From Orenia metallireducens (GTDB lineage Bacteria; Bacillota; Halanaerobiia; Halobacteroidales; Halobacteroidaceae), in NCBI RefSeq assembly GCF_003001995.1, contig NZ_PVNB01000015.1:36196-100195 (forward strand): a stretch of DNA of 64,000 nt, given 5' to 3'. Every line of letters begins with the position of its first letter. Position 1 is the stretch's first letter. Shown here one piece after another: positions 44,819 through 53,401 of the stretch. The notes below the pieces were generated by a model that saw nothing but the letters and a program-made list of their open reading frames with translations, did no database searches and was not told the origin of the DNA. The translations under genes were made by a program, and so were the position numbers.

Positions 44819-44938
44819 TATGAGTATATTATGATACTTTTTTATTAGATAGTTAGGGATTGGGTGGTTAGGTAGTTGGATTTTGCTAAACCCTACCCAC
44901 CTATCTACCTGACAACCCAAGTGTCGCATTGTCTCTCT
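44819..44938. repeat. Terminal-repeat element, TTAGG class
   Basis: The left end TATGAGTATATTATGATACTT and the right end, reverse-complemented, GACAATGCGACACTTGGG match the element termini. The core GGGTGGTTAGGTAGTTGG pairs with CCCTACCCACCTATCTACC. The rest of 44608-44963 is AT-rich and probably holds the cstA promoter; no LytTR-type direct repeats were clear. Confidence 0.8.
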
Positions 44939-44963
44939 TTAGTTTTACTTTAAAGTTAAACAA

Positions 44964-45740
44964 TCATATCCCAAATACTTTTTGTAAATCTTTCACTTTA
45001 GCACGGCTGACAGGAACCTCCATCTGTCTATCATCACCCATTAAGACCTGATATTTTCCTTTAAACCAAGGAACTATCTCTTTAATCTTGTTTAGATTGA
45101 TTAAATAACTGCGATGCACTCGCAAAAATTCAGCTTGCTTTAATCTATCCTCCAATTCACTCAAGGATAGGTCTATCTGATACTCTTGGTCATAGGTTTT
45201 GACATAGACCTTAGAATCATGGGTATATAAGAGTATAATATCATTATACTCTAGTAATTTGAGATTCCCCTTATTTGTTCTCACAGCCAATTTCTCAATC
45301 TTAGAAATTCTACCTTTATCTCTTATCTTCTCAATTAGATCTGTTAGCTTCTCCTCTATAGCCTGTTCTTTAAAGTAGAGGGGTTTAATTCTATTTATTA
45401 ACTTTACAAGCCTCTCTTCTTCATAAGGCTTTAATAGATAATCAACTGCATTGACTGTAAAGGCATCTAAAGCATATTCATCATAAGCTGTTACAAAAAC
45501 AATTATAGGCTCTAGCTCTAAGTCCATAAGCTCCTTGGCAACTTCCAAGCCAGTCTTTCCTCCCATTTGAATATCTAAAAAGACTAAATCAGGACTTTTT
45601 TCTTTAATAAGCTCTAAAGCTTGAATCCCATCCTCTGCTACTCCTACCAGTTGAATATCATCTATCCCTTCTAATAAAAACTCCAGTTCACTCCTTGCTG
45701 GAAATTCATCATCTGCTATTATTGTTCTAATCTTCTCCAT
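44964..45740 (-). CDS. LytTR-family response regulator
   Basis: A protein of 258 residues. The receiver domain (about 4-125) has the acidic pair ADDE, the phosphoacceptor Asp56 in VFLDIQM and the Lys in LLKPYE. A linker precedes the LytTR DNA-binding domain (about 150-255), with LLEYNDIILLYTHDSKVYV, FLRVHRSYLINLNKI and VPVSRAKVKDL. Overlaps the kinase gene by 14 bases, so they form one operon and a cognate pair. The likely target is the CstA-type gene immediately downstream. Confidence 0.95.
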   Translation of the reverse strand: MEKIRTIIADDEFPARSELEFLLEGIDDIQLVGVAEDGIQALELIKEKSPDLVFLDIQMGGKTGLEVAKELMDLELEPIIVFVTAYDEYALDAFTVNAVDYLLKPYEEERLVKLINRIKPLYFKEQAIEEKLTDLIEKIRDKGRISKIEKLAVRTNKGNLKLLEYNDIILLYTHDSKVYVKTYDQEYQIDLSLSELEDRLKQAEFLRVHRSYLINLNKIKEIVPWFKGKYQVLMGDDRQMEVPVSRAKVKDLQKVFGI

Positions 45741-47448
45741 TAGCTTCCCTCCCCTGAAGTAAGTATGGAATTTGAATTCTAACTCGAGTCCCCTCTTGCT
45801 GCCGACTACTAATCTCTAAACCATATTCAGTACCATATATCTTTTGAATTCTCTGTTTAACATTGCTCAAGCCAATTCCACATCCCTTTCCATACCCTGC
45901 TTCTATCACACAATTTAGATACTTATCTGGAATTCCTACCCCATTATCTATTATCTCTAATACTAAGATTTCATCTTTATCCCTTGCTTTAACCAATACC
46001 TTACCAAGACCAACTTTAGAAGAAAGACCATGCTTAATAGCATTCTCTACAATCGGCTGTAAGACAAAACTGGGAACCTGACAGCCTAATAATTGCTTAG
46101 GAATATCTATCTCGACCTCTAAATTGGAACCAAAACGAGCCTTCTCTATCTCAACATAATAAGAGGTATACTCCAATTCCTTCTCTAACCTGATTAAGCT
46201 ATGGTTCTCCTTTAAGGTATGACGGAAGAATTTAGATAGCTTGACCAATAAATTTCTTGCTACCATAGGGTCAGTACGACAAAAAGAGATAATAGTATTT
46301 AAGGCATTAAATAAGAAATGGGGATGAACCTGAGACTGTAAAGCCTTCAGCTCAGCTTGAGTAGACAGCTGTGCCTCCTTCTCTAAACTGGATATGTGTA
46401 ACTGGGTAGATAATAACTCTGAAATCCCTCGGGCTAACTCTATATCTACTTCTGTAATACTACTCTCTTCAGATTTATATAACTTTAGTGCTCCAATCAC
46501 CTCATCCCTTCTCTTTAAAGGGGCAATTACCGCTGACTTAAGATTACAGTCCTTTACTGGACAACCTAGCTTTTGTTTGTTAGTAGCTACCTTCAAATGA
46601 CCCTCTAACAGAACCTTTTTAGTAGCCTTAGTCATTATCTGCTCTCCTGCCTGGTGGTGATCCATTCCCAGTCCATAATGGGCTAGAACCTTCTTCCGAT
46701 CAGTTATTGAAACAGCTGCAACACCACTTATCTCCAAAATAATCTTTGATGCCTCTAAAGCAGAACTATAATTTAAACCTTCTTTTAAATAACCGATACT
46801 CTTGTTAGCAATCTTTAAGGCTTTATATGATTGTAAGGCCATCAGCTCTTGTCCCTTCTTCATACTATTATGGAGCACATTAATAAATAAAGTAATCCCT
46901 AGAGAATTACTTAAAATCATAGGTAGAGCTATAATTCTTACTAGTTCATAGGCTTGGCCATATGGATGGCTTAAGATCAAGACCAATCCCATCTCTAAAA
47001 CCTCTATCATCACTCCTAATAGAAATGCCATACTTAAAGAGATTTTATCAAAAGGTCGATAGTAATAGATTATTCCACCAATTAACCCTGCTAAAGTGGT
47101 AGATAAAGCACAAGCAAAGGCTGTAAATCCACCTAGGAAATAACGATGAAGTCCTCCAATTAGACCAGCCAAAAGTCCTACCAAAGGTCCTCCCAGTAAA
47201 CCACCGACAACTGCTCCAATAGCTCGAATATTGGCATAAGCATCATGGATATAAATACCCAAATAAGTGCCCAAAATTGATAATAAGCCAAAAAATATAA
47301 TCAAGAAAATCTTAGATTTAAGCTTAGCCCTTCTATTAATCACTTGCGAAAAAATATCGGTTTCCATAATCAATAGTTGGGCTGCTACTGCTATAACTGC
47401 CATATTCTTGATCAGATCAAAGAGCAAACTAGCAATTAAATCAGACAT
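45727..47448 (-). CDS. LytS-family sensor histidine kinase
   Basis: A protein of 573 residues. Order: N-terminal 5TMR_LYT membrane sensor (about 1-195, with NIRAIGAVVGGLLGGPLVGLL and GLHRYFLGGFTAFACALST); GAF domain (about 215-350, with the Cys pair LGCPVKDC); His_kinase dimerisation with the phospho-histidine in HPHFLFNALNTI; HATPase with PIVENAIKHG and DNGVGIP. It senses an external or membrane signal; LytS-type homologues BtsS and YpdA respond to pyruvate. Starts with GAGGAGG upstream of ATG 47448. Cognate regulator gene overlaps its 3' end. Confidence 0.95.
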   Translation of the reverse strand: MSDLIASLLFDLIKNMAVIAVAAQLLIMETDIFSQVINRRAKLKSKIFLIIFFGLLSILGTYLGIYIHDAYANIRAIGAVVGGLLGGPLVGLLAGLIGGLHRYFLGGFTAFACALSTTLAGLIGGIIYYYRPFDKISLSMAFLLGVMIEVLEMGLVLILSHPYGQAYELVRIIALPMILSNSLGITLFINVLHNSMKKGQELMALQSYKALKIANKSIGYLKEGLNYSSALEASKIILEISGVAAVSITDRKKVLAHYGLGMDHHQAGEQIMTKATKKVLLEGHLKVATNKQKLGCPVKDCNLKSAVIAPLKRRDEVIGALKLYKSEESSITEVDIELARGISELLSTQLHISSLEKEAQLSTQAELKALQSQVHPHFLFNALNTIISFCRTDPMVARNLLVKLSKFFRHTLKENHSLIRLEKELEYTSYYVEIEKARFGSNLEVEIDIPKQLLGCQVPSFVLQPIVENAIKHGLSSKVGLGKVLVKARDKDEILVLEIIDNGVGIPDKYLNCVIEAGYGKGCGIGLSNVKQRIQKIYGTEYGLEISSRQQEGTRVRIQIPYLLQGREANGED

Positions 47449-47605
47449 AACTACTACACCTCCTCGAATTATAATGCTTAAATATCTATCTAGAGTAGTT
47501 AAATAAGTTATTTTGTATTATAATTATATCATATAGAACCCTTAGATGAGATAGCAGTTAATAAATTATTGAGAAAATAGCTCGTGAAATTTAACTATGA
47601 GGTTA

Positions 47606-47770
47606 TATGGGTATATTGCGACAGTTTTGCTACTAGTCTCTGGTCTCTCCTACGGGTTTGAAAATCATAAACCCTCCGTGATAAATCTGCTATTAGCTAA
47701 GAACTTATAAAGCTAGAGGCTAGTAGCCAGTAGCTAGTGGCTATTAAAAAGTGTCGCATTATCTCTATTA
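47606..47770. repeat. Terminal-inverted-repeat element, TAGCTACTAG class, copy 2
   Basis: Same sequence as 10988-11150 with few differences: left end GGGTATATTGCGACAGTTTT, right end (reverse-complemented) GATAATGCGACACTTTTTAA. The inner hairpin ACGGGTTT/AAACCCTCCGT is better paired than in copy 1. It lies between the divergent lytS and phospholipase genes. The rest of 47449-47825 shows only the two leaders. Confidence 0.92.
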
Positions 47771-47825
47771 AGTTTCACTTTAAGCTTAAATACCTATCAT
47801 ACCTTAAAGATAAGGAGTGGATATT

Positions 47826-48692
47826 ATGCCTGATTTTTGGAGCCATATTGTTGCAGGAGATTTAATTATAGACAAACTAGAAGAGAATAGTTTCAAGGAT
47901 ATTATTAAAGAGAATAGAAAAAGCTATAATCTAGGATGCCAAGGACCTGACTTCTTCTTTTATAATGATTTTTGGCCTTGGATTAAGAAGAAACGTGGTC
48001 CTAAAATCGGATCACAGCTACACCAAACAAATATTAAATCTTTCTTTATAGAGAGTATCAATTACTTAAAAAGTAAAAATGATAGTAAGGATTTCCCGAT
48101 ACTACTAAGCTATTTTTGTGGCTTTTTAGCCCATTATGCAGTAGATAAGATAGCCCATCCCTTTGTCTTTGCTAAACAGAAAAATTCTGATGAGCATAAG
48201 CTCTTAGAGATTAATTTAGATACTTATCTAGTTGAAGAAATCTGGAAAAAAAGAGTCTATAGCCTCTCTCCACTTGATCAGATTGATTTAGGAAATAAGT
48301 TACCAGATATAATTATAGATTACTATAATTATATCTTAGATAAAAGTCATAATCATAATTTAGAAATAAAATTAATCAATGATTCCTACCAAGACTTCAA
48401 ACAAGTAATGAGCTTCTTTTATAGTCCTTATCAGATCAAAAAGATAGTTTTTAAAACATTAAATCCTTTAGCACCACTTAACCTCAATACTTTAAGCTAT
48501 CCTACTAAAATAAATTACGAAATCCTATCAAAAGAAGAGTACTTAAAGTTTAAAGAACTGATACTAGAAGGGGTTGAAGAAGCCATTAGGTTAATAGGTA
48601 TATTAAAAGGCTACCTCCAAGATGAGCTTGAAAACTCACAGTTAGCAGTAGCCTTTCAAGGGATAAATTTTGAAGGGGAGCTTATTGAATAG
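47826..48692 (+). CDS. Zinc-dependent phospholipase C-like protein
   Basis: A protein of 288 residues without a signal peptide. It matches the Zn_dep_PLPC family: N-terminal MPDFWSHIVAGDLI, LGCQGPDFFFYNDFWPW, LHQTNIKSFF, and YFCGFLAHYAVDKIAHPFVF, whose His/Asp residues (SH, HQT, HYAVDKIAHP) are the expected zinc ligands. The prototype is a secreted lecithinase, but this subgroup is probably cytosolic with unknown substrate. ATG at 47826 follows AAGGAG by nine bases; a GTG three codons upstream is rejected. Its last 11 bases overlap the converging MFS gene. Confidence 0.87.
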   Translation: MPDFWSHIVAGDLIIDKLEENSFKDIIKENRKSYNLGCQGPDFFFYNDFWPWIKKKRGPKIGSQLHQTNIKSFFIESINYLKSKNDSKDFPILLSYFCGFLAHYAVDKIAHPFVFAKQKNSDEHKLLEINLDTYLVEEIWKKRVYSLSPLDQIDLGNKLPDIIIDYYNYILDKSHNHNLEIKLINDSYQDFKQVMSFFYSPYQIKKIVFKTLNPLAPLNLNTLSYPTKINYEILSKEEYLKFKELILEGVEEAIRLIGILKGYLQDELENSQLAVAFQGINFEGELIE

Positions 48693-49944
48693 CCTCAGCT
48701 CTCCCTTTTTCTATATCTACTCTACTTAACAGAATTATCCCTAAGATAAAGAAGGTAGCTAAGGAGATAATTCCCCATCTACTACTACCAGTCAACTGTC
48801 CAACTAGTGCAAAGATAAAGGGCCCTGTGATTGCAGCAAACTTACTAGAAACACCAAAGAAGCCATAGAATTCAGCCGACTTATTTGGAGGAACCATGAT
48901 CCCATATAAGGAACGGCTCAATGCCTGTACCCCACCTTGTACTAAACCAACCATTCCAGCTAAAATCCAAAAATGGAGAGCACTGCTCATAAAATAACCT
49001 ACAACAGTAATTAATAAATAAACACTAAGTCCTATGATAATTCCTCGTTTTGCCCCTATTCTCTCACCTAATTTACCAAAAAGTAAGGCAAAAGGAATCC
49101 CTATAAATTGGGTTAAGACCAAAGCACCAATCAAATCACCCTGTCCGATTCCAATTTCACTACCATAGATTGTAGCCATGCGAATAATCGTGCCTACTCC
49201 ATCATTATAGATCCAAAAGGCAATCAAGAACTTAAACAATTGGCGATATTGTTGTATATTCCTAAAGGTTCTTGCTACTCTAGCAAAGCCAACTTTGATA
49301 TATCTGCTGAATTTGAAGTTCTTCTTTCTTGGAAGCTCAGAAACATTTCTAAAGATAGGAATAGAGAAGATAAACCACCAAATTGCTACAGTTACAAAAG
49401 ATAGTCTAGTAGCCAACAAACTATCACCTATCCCAAAGATAGTAGGCTTTTTAATCATGATTAAATTTATAACTAACAAAAGCCCCCCACCCAAATAACC
49501 AGCAGCATACCCCAAAGACGAAACATAATCCATCCTCTTTGGAGTTGTAATCTGTGGTAGAAAAGAGTCATAAAACACATTAGCACCAGAGAAGCCAATG
49601 CTTGCTAAGATAAAATAGAATGATGCCAAGAGGTAGTCACCCTCACCTATAAAGAACAATAAACCTGTAGCTGTTATTCCTAGATAAGCAAAAAATCTGA
49701 GAAAGCTCTTTTTAGAGTTAGAAAAATCGGAGATAGCACCTAGGATTGGTGATAATAAAGCAATGATTAACATTCCAATTGCTTGAGTATATCCCCAATA
49801 AGATGTAGCTACATTCTCTACCAACCCTTTTGCAGCCACTGTCCTATAAAATATTGGTAAGACTGTTGCTAAAATAGTTGTAGCAAAGGCTGAATTAGCC
49901 CAATCATACAGAACCCAAGAATAAACTTGCTTTTTATTTTCCAT
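48682..49944 (-). CDS. MFS transporter of the UMF1 (Atg22-like) family
   Basis: A protein of 420 residues with about twelve membrane segments. The start SWVLYDWANSAFATTILATVLP is the hallmark of UMF1 proteins, with GANVFYDSFLPQIT and GYAAGYLGGGLLL after it. The eukaryotic relative Atg22 exports amino acids from the vacuole; bacterial substrates are unknown. The start is the second ATG codon position (49944), since the first codon is TTG. The gene converges on and overlaps the phospholipase-like gene by 11 bases with no terminator between. Confidence 0.9.
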   Translation of the reverse strand: MENKKQVYSWVLYDWANSAFATTILATVLPIFYRTVAAKGLVENVATSYWGYTQAIGMLIIALLSPILGAISDFSNSKKSFLRFFAYLGITATGLLFFIGEGDYLLASFYFILASIGFSGANVFYDSFLPQITTPKRMDYVSSLGYAAGYLGGGLLLVINLIMIKKPTIFGIGDSLLATRLSFVTVAIWWFIFSIPIFRNVSELPRKKNFKFSRYIKVGFARVARTFRNIQQYRQLFKFLIAFWIYNDGVGTIIRMATIYGSEIGIGQGDLIGALVLTQFIGIPFALLFGKLGERIGAKRGIIIGLSVYLLITVVGYFMSSALHFWILAGMVGLVQGGVQALSRSLYGIMVPPNKSAEFYGFFGVSSKFAAITGPFIFALVGQLTGSSRWGIISLATFFILGIILLSRVDIEKGRAEAIQ

Positions 49945-50046
49945 CAATTCACCCCATTATAAGATTTGATAGATTCTAATTCTTGAAAATTATTGGCTAT
50001 TCCTTGTTAGCCAAGAGTTCTTAACAGAAATTTAACATTTTTAAAG

Positions 50047-50082
50047 AGAAAAAAGATTAGGTCATCCCTAATCCTCTTTCTC
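50047..50082 (-). terminator. Intrinsic terminator after the GH4 gene
   Basis: GATTAGG/CCTAATC stem with a GATGA loop, followed on the minus strand by TTTTTT. Confidence 0.88.
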
Positions 50083-50092
50083 TTAGTTTTTA

Positions 50093-51322
50093 CTATTTAC
50101 TAAACTCTTCTTTCCAAATCTGATAAGCTATTTCATAATTTGGAACCTGAGGATTAACCACTAATGCTTTTAGGATATCATCCTTAGCTTGACTGATAGC
50201 AGCTTGGGTAGCTAAATTCCGATAATTGGCCTCTTGCTGTAATAAGCTCTTAACCTGTAAAGGAATCTCACCTACCTCTAATGCTCTAATACCACTACCA
50301 TTAACGATTGTAGCTACCTCCACTATCACCTCATCAGCTATCCCCTCAAGCAGCCCATTATTGGCTATATTTAAAATAAACTCTTCATTCTTATCATTAA
50401 CTATCGCTGCTATTAATGGGACTATCACATCAGAATACCAGATAGCACCCCTTTGGTAGATCAACTCTGGAATTGTCTCTGGACTCTCCTCTAAGGCTTT
50501 GGCTATCTCATCACTGGTCTCAATCAACTCTTCTGCTCTTAAGATATCCTTCCCTTTTGCCTTTTCTACTTCTATGCTATGATGGTAATAATATTTTAAA
50601 TAAGGCAATGGAATCACCTCTAAATTCTTAATCCACTCTGAATTAATTCCTAGATCTAAAGAGTCTACCTCTTCAATAACTTCAGCAGTTCTATCCTCAC
50701 CTCTAATACTTAACTGTTGATACCATCCTAAATGATTTAAACCAAAGTAATCATATCTAAGCTCTGCTCGATCTACATCTAACATCTTAGCAATCTTATT
50801 TAATACCCCTACTGGCAAATCACACAGGCTGATTACATTTACAGTCGTCTCCTGCTCAATCGCTTGTTGGACTATACTAGCTGGATTGGTTAAGTTGATT
50901 AATAGAGCTTCAGGGCAATACTCTTCCATCTGACTGGCCAACTCTAACATTACTGGTACAGTCCGTAAAGCATTAGCAAAGCCTCCAGGTCCTACTGTCT
51001 CCTCTCCGATAATATCATACTTTAAAGGAAACTCTTCATCATAGGCTCTAGCCTTCATCCCTCCTACCCTTATCTGGCAAAGAACCAATTCAGCGCCCTG
51101 TAACGCTTCTTGACGATCTGTTGTATATGTAACCTTGAAATCATACTCTGACTTATCTATCACACTCTGACTTAGTCTAGCTACCTTCTCCAACTTACTT
51201 GCAGTTCTACCATTTAAACAGATTTCATCAAAGTCAATCTCCTCTTGATAATTAGCTATTGCATCAAATAAAAGTGGTGTATAGAGTCCACTACCACCAA
51301 TTACTGTTAATTTTATTCCCAT
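50093..51322 (-). CDS. GH4 family glycosidase, probable 6-phospho-beta-glucosidase
   Basis: A protein of 409 residues, normal for GH4. These enzymes use NAD+ and Mn2+ for redox-elimination hydrolysis. Seen: N-terminal TVIGGSGLYTP (NAD site), CQIRVGGMKARAYDEEFPLK, GEETVGPGGFANALRT, LINLTNPASIV, the metal-binding Cys in SLCDLPVG and the His in GLNHLGWY. The IRVGG-ARA and ETVGPGG motifs favour 6-phospho-beta-glucosidase over alpha-galactosidase. No PTS gene is adjacent to bring in the phosphorylated disaccharide. The start MGIKLTVIGG is chosen because AGGAGG lies seven bases before it and one base before the upstream ATG. Confidence 0.93.
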   Translation of the reverse strand: MGIKLTVIGGSGLYTPLLFDAIANYQEEIDFDEICLNGRTASKLEKVARLSQSVIDKSEYDFKVTYTTDRQEALQGAELVLCQIRVGGMKARAYDEEFPLKYDIIGEETVGPGGFANALRTVPVMLELASQMEEYCPEALLINLTNPASIVQQAIEQETTVNVISLCDLPVGVLNKIAKMLDVDRAELRYDYFGLNHLGWYQQLSIRGEDRTAEVIEEVDSLDLGINSEWIKNLEVIPLPYLKYYYHHSIEVEKAKGKDILRAEELIETSDEIAKALEESPETIPELIYQRGAIWYSDVIVPLIAAIVNDKNEEFILNIANNGLLEGIADEVIVEVATIVNGSGIRALEVGEIPLQVKSLLQQEANYRNLATQAAISQAKDDILKALVVNPQVPNYEIAYQIWKEEFSK

Positions 51323-51436
51323 TATCATTCCTCCTCTTATAATCTTATACTTATTATATTAAATTCTTGTCAAATTTATATTCTCCTTTTATATAATCTC
51401 TTATTATTCTTAAACCAGCCATTATCTTAGCTCTGA

Positions 51437-51492
51437 TTATTTAGATAAAAAGGGCTAGTAGATGCATCTACTAGCCCTTTTTATCTAAATAA
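51437..51492. terminator. 56-bp perfect palindrome, terminator of the Spo0M gene
   Basis: Both 28-base arms are fully complementary (central ATGCAT). The inner part GGGCTAGTAGATG is flanked by A5/T5, so it reads as a terminator in both directions. On the minus strand its 5' arm includes the last codons and the stop (51485-51487) of the Spo0M gene. Confidence 0.92.
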
Positions 51493-52267
51493 ACTTTTCA
51501 ATAAAGTTCTTAATCATTTCAGCTATATGATCTACTCCTTGCTCCAAATCCTCTTGAGCAATCTCAAGTAATACCTCACTCTCATCTAAATCCATGGCTT
51601 CTGCAAAAACTCCTAGTAGATTAGTTGCTCGACGGTCTACCTCAATCCACAATTTTAATCGGTCATCAAGTATATTATATAATAGCTCTAACTCATCTAG
51701 AGAGTTGACAAAAACTCCACCCTGTGGCTTTAACTCCAGCTCTTGGACAAAGGGATGTTTCCAGTCAAAGTCTGCCTCTTCATTAACAACCTCAGTAAGT
51801 ACAAAGCCTAATTTCTCTAAAGCTCCTAATACTACCTGCATATAGGGATGGGGAACAACTGCTATCATATCCTTATCACCTGGGTCGATAGCGTTTTTAA
51901 TATCTAAACCTGCATCTAGCCAGACTGGAAAGTTCTCTGTTGGAATCGGGGTCTGAGCATCTAAGATAAAGGAGAAAGGGATACTGAGCTCATCTCCAGA
52001 ATTAACTGTTCTTTCAACAGGAATATCAATTACCTGTAGCTTGTAATCAACCCTATAAGAACTCTCCTCCTCATCCTCTACTGTCTTCTCATACTTTGTC
52101 ATCACATTGAGATAAACTTTATCAATCTCCTGCTCTACATTACCACCTTTAATCTCAAAATGTCCTGTTACTTCTGCACCTGCTACCACATTCTCAGAGT
52201 CTAAGACTGTATCAATCTTGGTTGCACCAATTCCTACACTAGCCATCATCTTCTTAAATAAACTCAT
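51485..52267 (-). CDS. spo0M: Sporulation-control protein Spo0M family
   Basis: A protein of 260 residues, normal for Spo0M. The N-terminal half (about 1-135) has arrestin-like beta-sandwich sequence: MASVGIGATKIDTVLDSENV, GAEVTGHFEIKGG, and ERTVNSGDELSIPFSFILD. The C-terminal half is acidic with FDWKHPFVQELELKP and a closing helix. In Bacillus Spo0M affects sporulation and cytoskeletal balance; mechanism is not settled. A family member does not by itself prove that this organism sporulates. Single gene with a striking terminator palindrome. Confidence 0.9.
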   Translation of the reverse strand: MSLFKKMMASVGIGATKIDTVLDSENVVAGAEVTGHFEIKGGNVEQEIDKVYLNVMTKYEKTVEDEEESSYRVDYKLQVIDIPVERTVNSGDELSIPFSFILDAQTPIPTENFPVWLDAGLDIKNAIDPGDKDMIAVVPHPYMQVVLGALEKLGFVLTEVVNEEADFDWKHPFVQELELKPQGGVFVNSLDELELLYNILDDRLKLWIEVDRRATNLLGVFAEAMDLDESEVLLEIAQEDLEQGVDHIAEMIKNFIEKFI

Positions 52268-52562
52268 CTTGTTATCACCCCTGTTTAAATTTTTAGCAGA
52301 AACTACTATATATAATTGAACACCTAATTTACTTTTCCTTTTTAAAATGTAAAAAAGTCCACATAAATGTATAAATAACCTCTAAAGATTAAATTTACTT
52401 AAAGAATATACAATAATATAAGATCTTAATGAGGTGGGAGACTGTGGATACTAGTTAGACAGTGGGTATTTTATTTAATATGCTCCTCTAATCTTGTATA
52501 AAAATCAGAATAATTGATAATAATTTTAGTGTATTTAATAAAATCTAAAAGGAGGAATTATA

Positions 52563-53306
52563 ATGGAGACAATTCAAGTCTTACCATCAACTTATAACGA
52601 TATATCAGAGGTTAAAACAAACATGAATAATTTCAATGGGACATTCAATCTTAACAAATCAGGGTTTGATCCTAATATGCCAGGTCATTCTTCAGAGCAT
52701 AATATGGTCTTCCGCCAAGAGCCTAGAACCGCTAAGATGGAGCTGGCTGGAATCGGTTTACCCCAGAATATCAGATTAGAGATGGGGCAGATGCTAGATG
52801 ACCATCAATGTGCCTTAACAATAGCTTTACACCAGTATAACAAGCATCACTGGTTGACAGAGGGAGCAGAGTCTTTCTTCAGTATCCACCATATGTTAGA
52901 AGAGCATATTCAGGAGACTCAAAAGCATATTGATATGGTTGGAGAGCGAGTTGCTAGATTAGGAGTTGTACCTACTGCTCACCCTGTTACTCAGCATCAG
53001 CTCTCTTATATTAAGCATGAAGTGGAAGGGCGTTATACTATGCGTGATTTTCTACGCAATGATTTAGAGAATGAGCTAAAGATGCAGGAGATGATGAGAA
53101 AGACAATTACCCGTGCCCATGAAATCCATGACTATGGTACTGCTGAGGTTCTACAAGAGGTACTATTAAAAAGAGAAGACTTTGGATATCATATCTATAG
53201 CCTTCTTGAAGATGATACTTTGGTTAGAGGGATGAACCATCTCTTAGACCAGCAAGATGATATCATTCAAAGAAACTCAATTAATTCTCAAAACAGATTC
53301 CAGTAG
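52563..53306 (+). CDS. Dps-like ferritin-family protein with an N-terminal extension
   Basis: A protein of 247 residues; Dps proteins are usually 150-190. Residues about 75-215 form the four-helix ferritin-like bundle: DDHQCALTIALHQYNKHHW, FFSIHHMLEEHIQETQKHIDMVGER and LGVVPTAHPVTQ match Dps, with the His and Asp/Glu residues of its inter-subunit ferroxidase site. The first ~65 residues (FNGTFNLNKSGFDPNMPGH and so on) are an unrecognised, Asn/His-rich tail. A cytosolic iron-storage or peroxide-protection role is likely. AGGAGG precedes the ATG. No obvious PerR box was found upstream; 52268-52562 is AT-rich without recognised features. Confidence 0.85.
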   Translation: METIQVLPSTYNDISEVKTNMNNFNGTFNLNKSGFDPNMPGHSSEHNMVFRQEPRTAKMELAGIGLPQNIRLEMGQMLDDHQCALTIALHQYNKHHWLTEGAESFFSIHHMLEEHIQETQKHIDMVGERVARLGVVPTAHPVTQHQLSYIKHEVEGRYTMRDFLRNDLENELKMQEMMRKTITRAHEIHDYGTAEVLQEVLLKREDFGYHIYSLLEDDTLVRGMNHLLDQQDDIIQRNSINSQNRFQ

Positions 53307-53364
53307 AAAGCAGTGATGAATGACAGGTAATCGGTGACAAGTTAGAGGTTTAGAAATTCAAATA

Positions 53365-53400
53365 TAGGAAAGCCACAGGTTAAAACCTGTGGCTTTCCTA
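53365..53400. terminator. Bidirectional hairpin between convergent dps-like and HDAC-like genes
   Basis: Perfect inverted repeat with 16-base arms (TAGGAAAGCCACAGGT and complement). T-tracts are short, so termination strength is uncertain. Confidence 0.75.
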
Positions 53401-53401
53401 A

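Noticed and set aside
44819..44938. Word repeats (TAGGTAGTTGG) considered as telomere-like or CRISPR-like
   Set aside because: Irregular words arranged as fold-back arms bounded by the common terminal repeat; no repeat-spacer periodicity and no cas genes.
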